A stretch of 64,000 bases of DNA from Psychromicrobium lacuslunae (GCF_000950575.1 NZ_CP011005.1:2232001-2296000), one strand, 5' to 3'; positions 34,883 through 43,667 are shown, counted from the first letter of the stretch. Numbers and translations: made by a program. The notes: generated by a model from the letters alone, not told the origin.

Positions 34883-36364
34883 CTAGACCTCGGCGTTGAT
34901 TGCCCTAGAAATGTTAACCATTTCCTCCCGAGCTACCACCTTGACGCGCTCCCGGGTCAGTTCCAGGCCAAGCGTGCTGGGGTCAAAGGACTCGCCCAAA
35001 GATTTCTCGTGAGCATCCAACGCATGCCAGCCATCCCAGCTGGTGAACTCGACGCCGCGCTCCTCCAGCAGGTTCACAATCGCATCCTCAGCGCCGGCTT
35101 CGGCAAAAGGCAGCTCAGCAAGGTCCTCGAGAAGATAAGTCACCGTCTCAAGCGCATCACTTTTAGTGTGGCCGATCAGGCCGACCGGCCCGCGCTTGAT
35201 CCACCCCGTCGCGTAGATCCCCGGAGTGTGTTCACCATCGGCGCCCAGCACCCGGCCGCCAGCGTTGCTCACCACGCCGCGCCCGGCATCGAACTCGATC
35301 TCCGGCAATGCTGAACCAAAGTAGCCGATCGACCGGTACACGGCCTGCACCGGGTACTCCAGGAATTCACCGGTGCCGCGGGCGTTGCCGGTACCGTCCA
35401 ATTCGGTGCGCTCGAATTTTATCCCGGTGACCTCGCCGTTCTCGCCCAGGATTTCCACCGGATTGTGCAGGAAGTGCAAGTGCAATCGGCGTGAGGCGGT
35501 GGATTCCTCGGGCTGCTCGACCAACCAGTTGGTCAGCGTGCCAACCATGGTTTTGACCTGATTATTGGTTTTAATGGCTTCGTCCGAGGCTTCGTCGAAC
35601 TCGAAGTCCTCCGGGTAAAGAATGATGTCCACATCCCGGGAATGCGATAGCTCACGCAGTTCCAAAGGGGTGAACTTGATTTGCGCGGGACCACGACGGC
35701 CAAAGACATGTACGTCGGTAACCGGTGATTTCTTCAGTTCCGCGTAGACGTTTTCCGGAATCTCAGTGACCAGCAGGTCGTCGGCGTGCTTTGACAGCAC
35801 CCGGGCGACGTCCAGGGCCACGTTGCCATTACCCAGCACAGCGATTTCCTTCGCCTCAAGCGGCCAATGCCGAGACACATCGGGGTGACCGTCGTACCAG
35901 GAGACGAAATCGGCACCGCCAAAGGATCCCTTCAAGTCAATACCGGGAATGTTCAACGCGGCGTCATCAATAGCGCCGGTAGCAAAAATCACCGCATCGT
36001 AATGCTTCTGCAGATCTGCCAAGGTCAGGTCTGTGCCGTAATCGACATTGCCAAAGAAACGAATATCGCCACGGTCCATCACCTTATGCAGCGCTTGGAT
36101 GATGCCTTTGATCCGCGGGTGGTCCGGGGCGACGCCGTAACGAATCAGGCCGAAGGGGGCCGGGTAACGGTCGAAGAGATCGATGCTGACTACCAGCTCA
36201 CCACTTTTGACCTGCTCAGATTTGGTCAGAATATCTGCGGCGTAAACGCCAGCTGGTCCGGAGCCAATGACAGCAACGCGCAAAGGACGAGCGGCGCTGC
36301 CGCGCTGGCTCAACTCGGTCAAATTCGACAACTGTGGGTTCTCCTCAAGAGTCCTGATCTTCAA
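34883..36364 (-). CDS. fprA: Ferredoxin/adrenodoxin-NADP reductase-like flavoprotein (copy 2)
   Basis: A 493-residue paralogue of the gene at 20820-22232, with the same FAD fold (VAVIGSGPAGVYAADIL), FDRYPAPFGLIRYGVAPDHP and C-terminal TGWIKRGPVGLIGHTKSDA. It overlaps the siroheme synthase gene by 4 bp (TTGA). The nearest start is a TTG at 36364. A TTG at 36331 has a better ribosome-binding site (GAGGAG nine bases upstream). The siroheme context argues that it delivers NADPH electrons through ferredoxin to the siroheme sulfite reductase encoded at 50181-51914. The operon carries the shared sulfur-operon promoter element. Confidence 0.9.
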   Translation of the reverse strand: MKIRTLEENPQLSNLTELSQRGSAARPLRVAVIGSGPAGVYAADILTKSEQVKSGELVVSIDLFDRYPAPFGLIRYGVAPDHPRIKGIIQALHKVMDRGDIRFFGNVDYGTDLTLADLQKHYDAVIFATGAIDDAALNIPGIDLKGSFGGADFVSWYDGHPDVSRHWPLEAKEIAVLGNGNVALDVARVLSKHADDLLVTEIPENVYAELKKSPVTDVHVFGRRGPAQIKFTPLELRELSHSRDVDIILYPEDFEFDEASDEAIKTNNQVKTMVGTLTNWLVEQPEESTASRRLHLHFLHNPVEILGENGEVTGIKFERTELDGTGNARGTGEFLEYPVQAVYRSIGYFGSALPEIEFDAGRGVVSNAGGRVLGADGEHTPGIYATGWIKRGPVGLIGHTKSDALETVTYLLEDLAELPFAEAGAEDAIVNLLEERGVEFTSWDGWHALDAHEKSLGESFDPSTLGLELTRERVKVVAREEMVNISRAINAEV

Positions 36365-37605
36365 CGTGCTACTGGCACAGCGGCACGAAAATCGCTCGGT
36401 GCAAAAGGACTAATCCGCACCACATCACCAATTACTACGACTGCGGGTGAGCGAACGCCTATCGCCTCGGCCTGCTCGGCTATGCTGCCTAAGGTGCCGA
36501 TGGTAATGCGCTGGGCTGTGCCAAAACCATCTTCAATAATAGCAACCGGGCACCCCGCATCCCGACGCTTTGTGGTCAAAGTCACCGCAGCCCGACGAAG
36601 CGTGGCCACGCCCATCAGCAGCACCACGGTATGATCCGCGCCGTCCGGGACGTCGGCCAAATCCTCGTGCGCAGAAACCACCGTGAAGCCACGGGCTAGG
36701 CCACGGTGGGTCACCGGGATGCCAGCGGCGGCTGGCACCGAGATCGCCGAGGTCACTCCAGGCACCACTTCGACGTCGACCGAGTGGGCCCGGCAGTATT
36801 CGGCTTCCTCGCCGCCGCGGCCCAAGACGAAGGGATCGCCGCCTTTCAGTCGCACCACTCTTTTCCCGGCGCGAGCATGCGCCACCAGCAGCCGGTTAAT
36901 CTCTTGTTGCGGTACTGGATGGCGCTCGGGGCTTTTGCCGACTTCGATCAACTTAACGTCTGCAGCCAGTCGCCCGAGCAGCGAACGCGGCCCGAGCCGG
37001 TCTGCTAGCACCACCTCGGCTTGGGCGAGCAGCTTCCTGCCCCGCACGGTAATCAAATCCTCGGCACCGGGACCGCCGCCGACCAGGGCGACCGACCCTG
37101 GGTGCTGTCGGTGGCGCCGCAGCGGTGAACCTCGCTCAGCGTCCAACTCCCCAATTTCCAGCGCCGTAATAATTGAGTTTCGTAGCGCTACTGCCCGGCG
37201 AGGATCCCCTCCCGCGTTGACCGCCACGGTGATGTCGTCGAGTCTTGCCACCGAGGGAGTCCAGGCAGTCGAGTTGTTCTGATCGGCTGCATTGACACAC
37301 CAGATCCGCTGTTCCTCAGCTTCTTGCGCGACTCTCTGGTCGACTTCTGCCACCCCGGTGGCCGTGTGCACCAACCAACTACCCTCTAAATCACCGCTCT
37401 GGTAGCTGCGCTGCCGCCAATCCAGCAGACCGGCGTCGAGCAAATCACGCATCTGCTGGCAAATTTCTGGGGCTACCACAGTCAACCGAGCCCCGGCGTC
37501 GAGCAGAGCCTTCGCTCGTCTTGCCGCCACCGGCCCGCCGCCGACCACCACGACCGCGCGACCGAGCAAGCGCAGAGAGGTGGGGTAGAGGTCACTGAGA
37601 GCCAT
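36361..37605 (-). CDS. cysG: Siroheme synthase (precorrin-2 dehydrogenase / uroporphyrinogen-III methyltransferase)
   Basis: A 414-residue fusion. Residues 1-155 form the precorrin-2 dehydrogenase domain (VVVVGGGPVAARRAKALLDAG, TAWTPSVARLDDITVAVNAGG). Residues 165-400 form the SAM-dependent uroporphyrinogen-III methyltransferase (GSVALVGGGPGAEDLITVRG, VVRLKGGDPFVLGRGGEEAE, VPGVTSAISVPAAAGIPVTHRG). It makes sirohydrochlorin from uroporphyrinogen III. Iron insertion could be done by its own N-terminal domain or by the separate chelatase at 52772-53488. Siroheme is needed by the sulfite reductase nearby. It is the first gene of an operon with fprA2. Confidence 0.93.
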   Translation of the reverse strand: MALSDLYPTSLRLLGRAVVVVGGGPVAARRAKALLDAGARLTVVAPEICQQMRDLLDAGLLDWRQRSYQSGDLEGSWLVHTATGVAEVDQRVAQEAEEQRIWCVNAADQNNSTAWTPSVARLDDITVAVNAGGDPRRAVALRNSIITALEIGELDAERGSPLRRHRQHPGSVALVGGGPGAEDLITVRGRKLLAQAEVVLADRLGPRSLLGRLAADVKLIEVGKSPERHPVPQQEINRLLVAHARAGKRVVRLKGGDPFVLGRGGEEAEYCRAHSVDVEVVPGVTSAISVPAAAGIPVTHRGLARGFTVVSAHEDLADVPDGADHTVVLLMGVATLRRAAVTLTTKRRDAGCPVAIIEDGFGTAQRITIGTLGSIAEQAEAIGVRSPAVVVIGDVVRISPFAPSDFRAAVPVAR

Positions 37606-37658
37606 GGATCGACTTTAGTTTTTCGCTCGAACCGGGCACGAACAAGTGTTACGCAGCT

Positions 37659-37684
37659 GTTCATCTGAGGTCATGGAACGTCAT
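37659..37684 (-). promoter_or_regulatory. Sulfur-operon element, cysG copy
   Basis: TCAT blocks start at 37661, 37671 and 37681 on the plus strand, exactly 10 bp apart. The element matches GKTCAY, four bases, GGYMAY, five bases, GTCAY. It lies 53 bases before the cysG start. The other copies are at 41996, 43510 and 51967. phoX also diverges from this region, but its start is 189 bp away. Confidence 0.75.
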
Positions 37685-37873
37685 CTGCCCGCTTTAAGAC
37701 CCTTTCGCCAGCTACGGCTGGCGGCTCGGCCAACAAGAAATGGCTCATCGCGAAACAACAGGCTGATCCCAGCGTGGACACAGAGTTAACCTGTGGTCCA
37801 CCTCACATTCACCCCTTAGCCGGGCTAGGCCGCAAAGGTGGAGGGCAGACCCCGATACAAGGAGCCACAGATC

Positions 37874-39949
37874 ATGATCGAAACCCGCCCATTGCTGCCA
37901 ATGGCAGGCCACACCCGAGGCAAGCGCAGCGCTGTCACCTGCCAGCTCAAGTGCGACAGCGCCTGCGCCGGCGAGGTCTGCAACACCACCAACAACGAGT
38001 ACTTCCGGGACATTGCGGGTGCTGCAATGGGACGGCGGCAGCTGCTCGGTCTAGGAGCTGCCGGGGCGGCAACTTTGGTGCTGGGCGGGGGTGCCGCCCA
38101 GCTGGCGACTGCACCCAGCGCTGCTGCCTCTCCGCTCGGATCCGCGGCCACTCGGTGGTGGCACGGCTCCCAGCTCAGTTTTCAGGCGATCAAGCCAGTC
38201 GACCGCTTGGTGGACGAGCTAACAGTTCCCGCTGGCTTCCAGTGGCAGCCGGTGATCCGTTGGGGGGATCCACTTTTCAAGCGCTCCCCCGGTTTCGATC
38301 CGCTCAAGCAGAGCGCCGCGGCTCAGGCTCAGCAGTTCGGCTACAACAATGACTACACGGATATCGTCGAAATCCCGGGCAGTCGCGGTCGTCGCGCGAT
38401 CATGTTCTGCAACCACGAGTACGTCAACCCGGCGATCATGTTTCCACCGTCCCTGGATGCCGCCGAAACGCGGGCGATCAGCCGCGCCGCCCACGGCCTG
38501 AGCGTGGTGGAACTGCGTCGCTCCCGCGCTGGCAAGCCCTGGACCTACCAACAGGGTGCACCGCTTAACCGCCGTTTCCTCACAGACACCGCCTATGCGC
38601 TGACCGGACCGGCTGCCGGTTCGGAGTTGCTAAAGACGGTGACCAGCCCGGATGGCCGGGTGGCCTTCGGCACCTTGGGCAACTGCTCAGGTGGCACCAC
38701 TCCCTGGGGCACCATGCTCTCCGGCGAGGAGAACTTCAATGGCTATTTCGTTACGGCGGGAACCAGCGCCACCGATAAGCGCTATGGACTGACTTCAAAA
38801 CCCACCAACCTAGGCTGGGAACAGGACGAACAGCGCTGGGATACCCGCAACCCGGGGTACCAGAACGAAGTCAATCACTTCGGTTGGATCGTCGAAGTAG
38901 ATCCCCACGATCCGCAAAGCACGCCGGTCAAACACACCGCAATGGGGCGACTCAAGCACGAAGGCGCCAATGTCATCATTGCTGAAGATGGACATGTGGT
39001 GGCCTACATGGGCGACGACGAGCGCTTCGATTACCTCTACAAGTTCGTCAGCAAGAACAAATACCGTCCCGGGAATTCCCCGGCGGCGCGTTCCTGGAAT
39101 AAGAAGCTGCTGAGTGAAGGCGATTTGTTTGTCGCTAAGTTCGAAGGGGATTCGGTTAGCGAGATCGACGGCTCCGGCAAGCTTCCCGATGATGGCCGTT
39201 TCGATGGTTCCGGACGCTGGATTCCGCTGACTCGGAACGGGGTTTCGGCGGTGCCAGGAATGAGCATTGCCGAGGTTCTGGTCTACACCCGGCTGGCTGG
39301 TGACAAGGTAGGCGCCACCAAGATGGACCGCTGCGAGGACGTGCAACCGAATCTTCGCACCGGCAAGATTTATGTTGCCTGCACCAACAACACCAACCGC
39401 GGTAAGGCGGGTTACGCGGCCGCCGATGAAACGAACCCCCGCAACGAGAACCGAGATGGTCACGTGGTGGAGATTACCGAGCGCGGCCAGCAGATTTCTC
39501 AACGCTTTGACTGGAATTTGTTGCTAGTCTGCGGGGACCCGTCGAAGAACGAATCAACCTATTTCGGTGGATTCCCGAAGGATAAGGTCTCCCCCATTTC
39601 CTGCCCCGATAATCTCGCTTTCGATTCAGCTGGCGATCTGTGGATCTCCACCGATGGAGCGCCGTCCACCATTGGCTTCAACGACGGGCTCTTCAAGGTT
39701 ACGTTGGAAGGTCGCGAGCGCGGACGAGTCCAGCAGTTCCTCTCAGTGCCTCGCGAATCTGAGACTTGCGGACCGATTGTGCATGATCGCGACGGACTGG
39801 TCTTTGTCGCGGTGCAGCACCCTGGCGAGGAAGGCAGTTGGGCCGAGCAGCGTTCGGCCTTCCCCGATTACGTGAAGCCAGGGAGTAAACCGAAGCGAGG
39901 CCAAGCAGCCCTGCCTCGACCAGCCGTGGTGCAGGTCTTCAAGAAGTAG
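37874..39949 (+). CDS. phoX: PhoX-family secreted alkaline phosphatase
   Basis: A 691-residue protein of the PhoX/DUF839 family. The ATG at 37874 has AAGGAG nine bases upstream. A 50-residue N-terminal extension with several Cys precedes a twin-arginine signal (GRRQLLGLGAAGAATLVLGGG), so it is exported folded. PhoX enzymes are monomeric phosphatases using Ca2+ and Fe3+. Conserved blocks here include CNHEYVNPAIMFP, GNCSGGTTPWGTMLSGEENFNGYF, HEGANVIIAEDGHVVAYMGDD and PDNLAFDSAGDLWISTDG. It releases phosphate from organic esters outside the cell. It is transcribed divergently from cysG and has no phosphate transporter neighbour. Confidence 0.93.
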   Translation: MIETRPLLPMAGHTRGKRSAVTCQLKCDSACAGEVCNTTNNEYFRDIAGAAMGRRQLLGLGAAGAATLVLGGGAAQLATAPSAAASPLGSAATRWWHGSQLSFQAIKPVDRLVDELTVPAGFQWQPVIRWGDPLFKRSPGFDPLKQSAAAQAQQFGYNNDYTDIVEIPGSRGRRAIMFCNHEYVNPAIMFPPSLDAAETRAISRAAHGLSVVELRRSRAGKPWTYQQGAPLNRRFLTDTAYALTGPAAGSELLKTVTSPDGRVAFGTLGNCSGGTTPWGTMLSGEENFNGYFVTAGTSATDKRYGLTSKPTNLGWEQDEQRWDTRNPGYQNEVNHFGWIVEVDPHDPQSTPVKHTAMGRLKHEGANVIIAEDGHVVAYMGDDERFDYLYKFVSKNKYRPGNSPAARSWNKKLLSEGDLFVAKFEGDSVSEIDGSGKLPDDGRFDGSGRWIPLTRNGVSAVPGMSIAEVLVYTRLAGDKVGATKMDRCEDVQPNLRTGKIYVACTNNTNRGKAGYAAADETNPRNENRDGHVVEITERGQQISQRFDWNLLLVCGDPSKNESTYFGGFPKDKVSPISCPDNLAFDSAGDLWISTDGAPSTIGFNDGLFKVTLEGRERGRVQQFLSVPRESETCGPIVHDRDGLVFVAVQHPGEEGSWAEQRSAFPDYVKPGSKPKRGQAALPRPAVVQVFKK

Positions 39950-39977
39950 TCGGCTTCAGAGTCAAGCACTTGTTCGT

Positions 39978-40063
39978 GTGGTCACCCTGACTTTGCTAGT
40001 CCGCTGGTCGGTCTGGGCTAGCGGACTAGCCGGCTAATTGGCTAGTCGAAGTCAGGGGACCAC
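39978..40063. terminator. Long branched hairpin between phoX and ssuC
   Basis: An outer stem pairs GTGGTCACCCTGACTT (39978-39993) with its near-perfect complement at 40049-40063. Inside, TGCTAGTCCGCT pairs with AGCGGACTAGC at 40020-40030. A further GGCTAGTC repeat follows at 40040. The element separates two convergent transcripts and probably ends both. Confidence 0.65.
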
Positions 40064-40134
40064 TTTGAAGGACCTTCATTGGCAAATCTGTCTTAGTTCG
40101 CGGCGTCGATCGCGGAGGGGTAGATCGTGATGGG

Positions 40135-41142
40135 TTAGCCGGGCAGTAGACCTCTGCCTCGCAGCAAGCGTCGCTCTATTGGAGCAAAGACAGCGAGTTC
40201 CACCACGATTCCGACGAAGAGGATCATCAGTATTGCGGCCATCACCATGCCCATATCTGACAGATCCCGGCCCCTCTGCAGCAAGGAACCCAGGCCGAAC
40301 CCCAGGGTGCCGCCGATCGCGATGATCTCTGCGGCCATTAATGATCGCCACGAAAAAGCCCACCCCTGCTTGAGGCCGGAAAGGTAGCCGGGCAGTGCGG
40401 CGGGAAGAATGATGCGCAGTGAAAGCTCGGTCTTAGAGGCTCCAAGCACGGTACCCATTGCTCGGAACTGCGGTGGCACCTGATCAATGCCAGAGATTAG
40501 GCCGTTGATGATTGAAGGAATCGCCCCCATCAGCAGCACGAAGTACACGGTGCCGTCGGAAAGACCGAACCAAATAATCGCAGCTGGTACCCAGGCTACG
40601 CTCGGCAGCACTTGCAGTCCTGAAATCAGCGGTCCGAAGGCAGTTCGTAGCGGGCGCACTTGGGCGAGTAATAAACCCAGCGCGGTGCCGATCACCGCGC
40701 TCACCACAAAGCCGATCAAGCCACGTTGCAACGAAGTCCACACCGCTTGCTGAAGAGTGCCTTGGTCCCAAAGCTGTGCAAAAGTAGCCACCACGTCGAG
40801 CGGGCCGGGAACCACGTCTTGCCTCTTGCCACCCAGCCAGACGTAGAGCTGCCAGATCAAAATCAGGGCAAGCACGGCGATGAGCGGAGCTAAAACCCGA
40901 ACGAGGGTTTTCCTCAGATTTCTCGGGCCACGGGTATCGGTTTGTAAACGATCCAGGCCTTCTAGTTCGGCGTCTTGGGCAGCTATCGGCTTTTGTTGGC
41001 CCTCCTTGATTCCGGCCCCCGGAGGTGTCCCGGTCTCGGCAGAGGTCTCGGTCTCCGGGGGTGTCCCGGTCTCCGGGGGTGTCCCGGTCTCGCCGGATGC
41101 GGACTGCACCGCGCTCTTGCCTGCGCTCAAAGTGTTAGACAT
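40135..41142 (-). CDS. ssuC: Sulfonate/taurine-type ABC transporter permease
   Basis: A 335-residue permease with about six membrane segments in residues 85-325. The inner-membrane coupling loop (EAA type) reads RAMGTVLGASKTELSLRIILPAALPGYLSGLKQGWAFSW. The first 70 residues are an unusual hydrophilic, Pro/Thr/Glu-rich extension containing tandem TGTPPE repeats. It overlaps the ATPase gene by 8 bp. With the nearby binding protein it would import organosulfonates as sulfur source. SsuC is the best match by context; taurine or another sulfonate is possible. Confidence 0.88.
   Translation of the reverse strand: MSNTLSAGKSAVQSASGETGTPPETGTPPETETSAETGTPPGAGIKEGQQKPIAAQDAELEGLDRLQTDTRGPRNLRKTLVRVLAPLIAVLALILIWQLYVWLGGKRQDVVPGPLDVVATFAQLWDQGTLQQAVWTSLQRGLIGFVVSAVIGTALGLLLAQVRPLRTAFGPLISGLQVLPSVAWVPAAIIWFGLSDGTVYFVLLMGAIPSIINGLISGIDQVPPQFRAMGTVLGASKTELSLRIILPAALPGYLSGLKQGWAFSWRSLMAAEIIAIGGTLGFGLGSLLQRGRDLSDMGMVMAAILMILFVGIVVELAVFAPIERRLLRGRGLLPG
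41017..41091 (-). repeat. In-frame tandem repeat in ssuC
   Basis: Imperfect 18-bp units (GTCCCGGTCTCCGGGGGT on the plus strand) encode ETGTPPETGTPPETETSAETGTPPG-like repeats at residues 18-42, read here in pieces. The unit length is a multiple of three, so copy number can change without frameshift. The repeat is confined to the cytoplasmic extension. Confidence 0.8.
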
Positions 41143-41944
41143 GTCGACTGATCTCCTGTCGCAGTGCGGCAGTCATCTCGTTGGCAAGCACCGCGGCTTG
41201 CTCAGGTTTTTTCTGCTCTGCGTCAATCCGCCACTCTCTGATGACTTTGCCGGGACGTGAGGAAAGCAGCAACACTCGCTGCCCTAGTCGTACCGCTTCC
41301 CGAACATTGTGGGTAACGAAAATAATGGTTCGGCCGGTATGCCGCCAGATTCGCTCTAGCTCTTCGTGCAACAAGTCACGGGTAATAGCGTCGAGCGCAG
41401 CGAATGGCTCGTCCATCAGTAATACGTGTTTGTCCTGAGCCAGCGAGCGAGCTAGCGCGACCCGCTGTCGCATGCCACCGGAAAGCTCGTGGGGTCTTTT
41501 GTCCCCTGAGCTTTGCAGGTGTACGAGTTTCAATAGCTCATCGGCGCGCTGACCTCGCTCGGGCTGAGGAACGCCGCGCAGCTTCAACGCCAGCTCGATA
41601 TTTCCCCGCGCAGTGAGCCACGGAAACAAGGTAGCGTCCTGGAACATGAAGGCGACACCTTCGGCGGGAATTTCCATTGACCCAGCGGTCGGTTCTTCCA
41701 GTCCCGCGATCAGGTTCAGTAACGTGGACTTACCGCAGCCTGAAGCACCCAGCAACGCCACGAATTCGCCCTGAGCAATCTTCAGATCCACGTCCTCTAG
41801 GACCGGTTTATTAGTGCCTGGATCCCCGAAAGTCTTGGCTAAATTTTCCAAAATAACAACGGCTCTGGCCGAGTTCGGCTTCTTCGGCAGCGCACTCGCT
41901 TCATTAATTGCCGGAGTGGCTTGGGTGGTCACTGGCGCAGTCAT
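41135..41944 (-). CDS. ssuB: Sulfonate/taurine-type ABC transporter ATPase
   Basis: A 269-residue ATPase. Walker A is GASGCGKST, the signature is LSGGMRQRVALARSL, and Walker B is HVLLMDEPFAALDAITRD. EPTAGSMEIPAEGVAFMFQDATLFPW contains the Q loop typical of the SsuB/TauB group. It is the first gene of a two-gene unit with the permease. The sulfur-operon element lies 51 bases upstream of the ATG. On the same transcript strand a TATTGA -10 candidate follows the element. Confidence 0.92.
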   Translation of the reverse strand: MTAPVTTQATPAINEASALPKKPNSARAVVILENLAKTFGDPGTNKPVLEDVDLKIAQGEFVALLGASGCGKSTLLNLIAGLEEPTAGSMEIPAEGVAFMFQDATLFPWLTARGNIELALKLRGVPQPERGQRADELLKLVHLQSSGDKRPHELSGGMRQRVALARSLAQDKHVLLMDEPFAALDAITRDLLHEELERIWRHTGRTIIFVTHNVREAVRLGQRVLLLSSRPGKVIREWRIDAEQKKPEQAAVLANEMTAALRQEISRHV

Positions 41945-41995
41945 CTCTCAACGCTAGAGACGCGGCTCTGCCCCTTCAATACAAGGGAAACAGTA

Positions 41996-42021
41996 GTTCA
42001 TCCAAGGTCATTGGAGGTCAT
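41996..42021 (-). promoter_or_regulatory. Sulfur-operon element, ssuB copy
   Basis: TCAT blocks start at 41998, 42008 and 42018 on the plus strand. The element is 51 bases before the ssuB start. Between it and the gene, the minus strand reads ACTGTTTCC then TATTGA, an arrangement also seen before ssuA. The TATTGA is a plausible -10, which would place the proximal block at or beside the -35. Confidence 0.75.
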
Positions 42022-42163
42022 ATTCCGTGGAACCCGGCGCATCGAAGCTGACTCAAACCCGACCACAAGCACGACCACAAAGCGGGTAGCAGCTGGGAAG
42101 CAACCGACTCGGGATCGCCTTGGCTGGCATTCGAAATCGAAGGGTTCCGCTAGCCAGCTACTT

Positions 42164-42248
42164 TTAGTTGTTATGCCTGACCTAATACGCCGTCTTTAGT
42201 TGTTATTCCAGACATAGCACGACGACTTAGTTGTTATTCCTGCCCTAG
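42164..42248. repeat. Three-copy direct repeat at the ssuA 3' end
   Basis: Copies of TTAGTTGTTATNCC followed by a less conserved 8 bases start at 42164, 42196 and 42227, spaced 32 and 31 bp. The third copy overlaps the ssuA stop codon (TAA at 42234-42236) and its last codons. The sequences between copies also look related, so this is a decayed tandem duplication of the gene end. Confidence 0.75.
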
Positions 42249-43457
42249 ACCTGCTGCACTGATCGGGCTCTTACCTTGGTCTTTGAGCACTTGGTTGAGT
42301 AGTCGTAGATCGAAGATCCCGTTGATGTCAGCTTCCTGCGTCACTCCGGCTTTCACCCCGTTCGACAGCAGAGTTTGATAGCTCGCGGCAATCGGGTCCG
42401 CCGTTAGAGTCAGATTGGCTAGAGCACGTTTCAGTACATCGTCCGGAAGGCCCTTTCCCGCCGCCTGCAAAAGACCTGCATTGACGGCGCTGATCGCTTG
42501 ATCCTGGTGCTGACTCAACCAGCTCTGTGTCTCAAGCTGGGCTTTGAGCAATGACTTGACCGCTTCCGGATGCTCCTTGAGGAAAGTCTTGTTGACGATC
42601 AGAATCGTGGTAGGAAACTGTCCGTCCGGCGCACCCGCAACATGCCATAGATCCTTTTCGTCTACTAATACTTTTGCCCCGGCTTGTAGCACCAGCCTGG
42701 ACGCCCAAGGCTCAGGAAGCCATGCGCCGTCAAGCTTGCCTTCTTGAAAGAGTTTGAGCGTTTGCGCGTTTTCGGTCGGGTTAATGGTGACGTCGTTGCC
42801 GCCGTTGGTAGTAACTTTCAAGCCATTATTAGCCAGGTAATTGCGCAGTGCCACGTCTTGCGTCCCGCCCAGTTGCGGGGTCGCGAGCACTTTGTTCTTC
42901 AAATCGGCTGCGCTATTAATGTTGGGCTTGACCACCAGTTGGGCGCCACCAGCCGCGGCGCCGGCCACCACACTGATTGACTCTCCTTTGGACTTCACAA
43001 AGGAGTTAATTGCCGGGTTCGGGCCGAGGTAAGCGGCGTCAATAGCTCCGGCGTTGAGCGCTTCCACTGCGGCCGGGCCAGCGTTGAAAATCTGTGTCTT
43101 GAGTTCGGTGTTGCCGAGCTCCTTCGCGTAGAACCCTTGTTGCACACCTACTACCGGCAAGGCATGCGTGACATTGCCAAAGTATCCGAGCTTAAGCTCT
43201 TTCAGGTCCTCCCCCGCTGAAGCGGCGTTCTGCTCAGCGGTGTGGGAATTATTCGCATTCGCAGCGATGGTGATTGAAGCGGCTCCAATGGCAATGAGCG
43301 CGGCGATCCCGACCGCTACCCCGATCTCCAATGACCTGGACTTAGTGAACAGTCCCTTTTTCTTACTTTTGTTTGAGTCTGCGAGACTCTTCGACTTTTG
43401 GCCAGCAACTATTTTGGTTGTCTGAATTTCTTCTGGATCACGGGGTTCGGAGGACAT
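42234..43457 (-). CDS. ssuA: Sulfonate-type ABC transporter substrate-binding protein with membrane anchor
   Basis: A 407-residue binding protein of the SsuA/NMT1 type. The mature part begins about residue 87 (LKELKLGYFGNVTHALPVVGVQQGFYAKELG) and continues with VEALNAGAIDAAYLGPNPAINSFVKSKGE. The N-terminus is atypical. About 42 hydrophilic, Lys-rich residues precede a hydrophobic helix at about 46-68 with no lipobox Cys, so the protein is probably anchored as an N-in signal anchor and not as a lipoprotein. It has its own promoter with the sulfur element. It serves the SsuBC unit downstream. Confidence 0.85.
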   Translation of the reverse strand: MSSEPRDPEEIQTTKIVAGQKSKSLADSNKSKKKGLFTKSRSLEIGVAVGIAALIAIGAASITIAANANNSHTAEQNAASAGEDLKELKLGYFGNVTHALPVVGVQQGFYAKELGNTELKTQIFNAGPAAVEALNAGAIDAAYLGPNPAINSFVKSKGESISVVAGAAAGGAQLVVKPNINSAADLKNKVLATPQLGGTQDVALRNYLANNGLKVTTNGGNDVTINPTENAQTLKLFQEGKLDGAWLPEPWASRLVLQAGAKVLVDEKDLWHVAGAPDGQFPTTILIVNKTFLKEHPEAVKSLLKAQLETQSWLSQHQDQAISAVNAGLLQAAGKGLPDDVLKRALANLTLTADPIAASYQTLLSNGVKAGVTQEADINGIFDLRLLNQVLKDQGKSPISAAGLGQE

Positions 43458-43509
43458 GGATCAACGGTATTGAGAGACCCCACCCCGCTCAATAGCCCCG
43501 GAAACAGTG

Positions 43510-43535
43510 GGTCACTCTGGGTAACAGGAAGTCAT
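43510..43535 (-). promoter_or_regulatory. Sulfur-operon element, ssuA copy
   Basis: TCAC, TAAC and TCAT blocks start at 43512, 43522 and 43532 on the plus strand. The element is 52 bases before the ssuA start. The flank GGAAACAGT (plus strand) is shared with the ssuB copy. A TATTGA -10 candidate on the minus strand lies 15 bp from the proximal block. Confidence 0.75.
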
Positions 43536-43667
43536 ATGCGCTGATGCTCAGTCCAGCCATTAGTTGCCGAACAGGAAAGGTTTCGCGAGCAACTATGGCA
43601 CCCGGACTAGCCCCAGTTCTCATCGGCCCCGTTGCGCACAGCCAAGGTTCATTGCAATAGCTTCCAC

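Noticed and set aside
37659-37684. PHO box controlling phoX.
   Set aside because: Blocks repeat every 10 bp, not 11. The same element precedes three sulfur operons without phosphate genes and lies at a fixed distance from cysG, while phoX starts 189 bp away.
42164-42248. Possible CRISPR array, because 22-nt repeats recur at 31-32 bp.
   Set aside because: Only three imperfect copies, spacers under 11 nt that resemble one another, overlap with a stop codon, and no cas genes.
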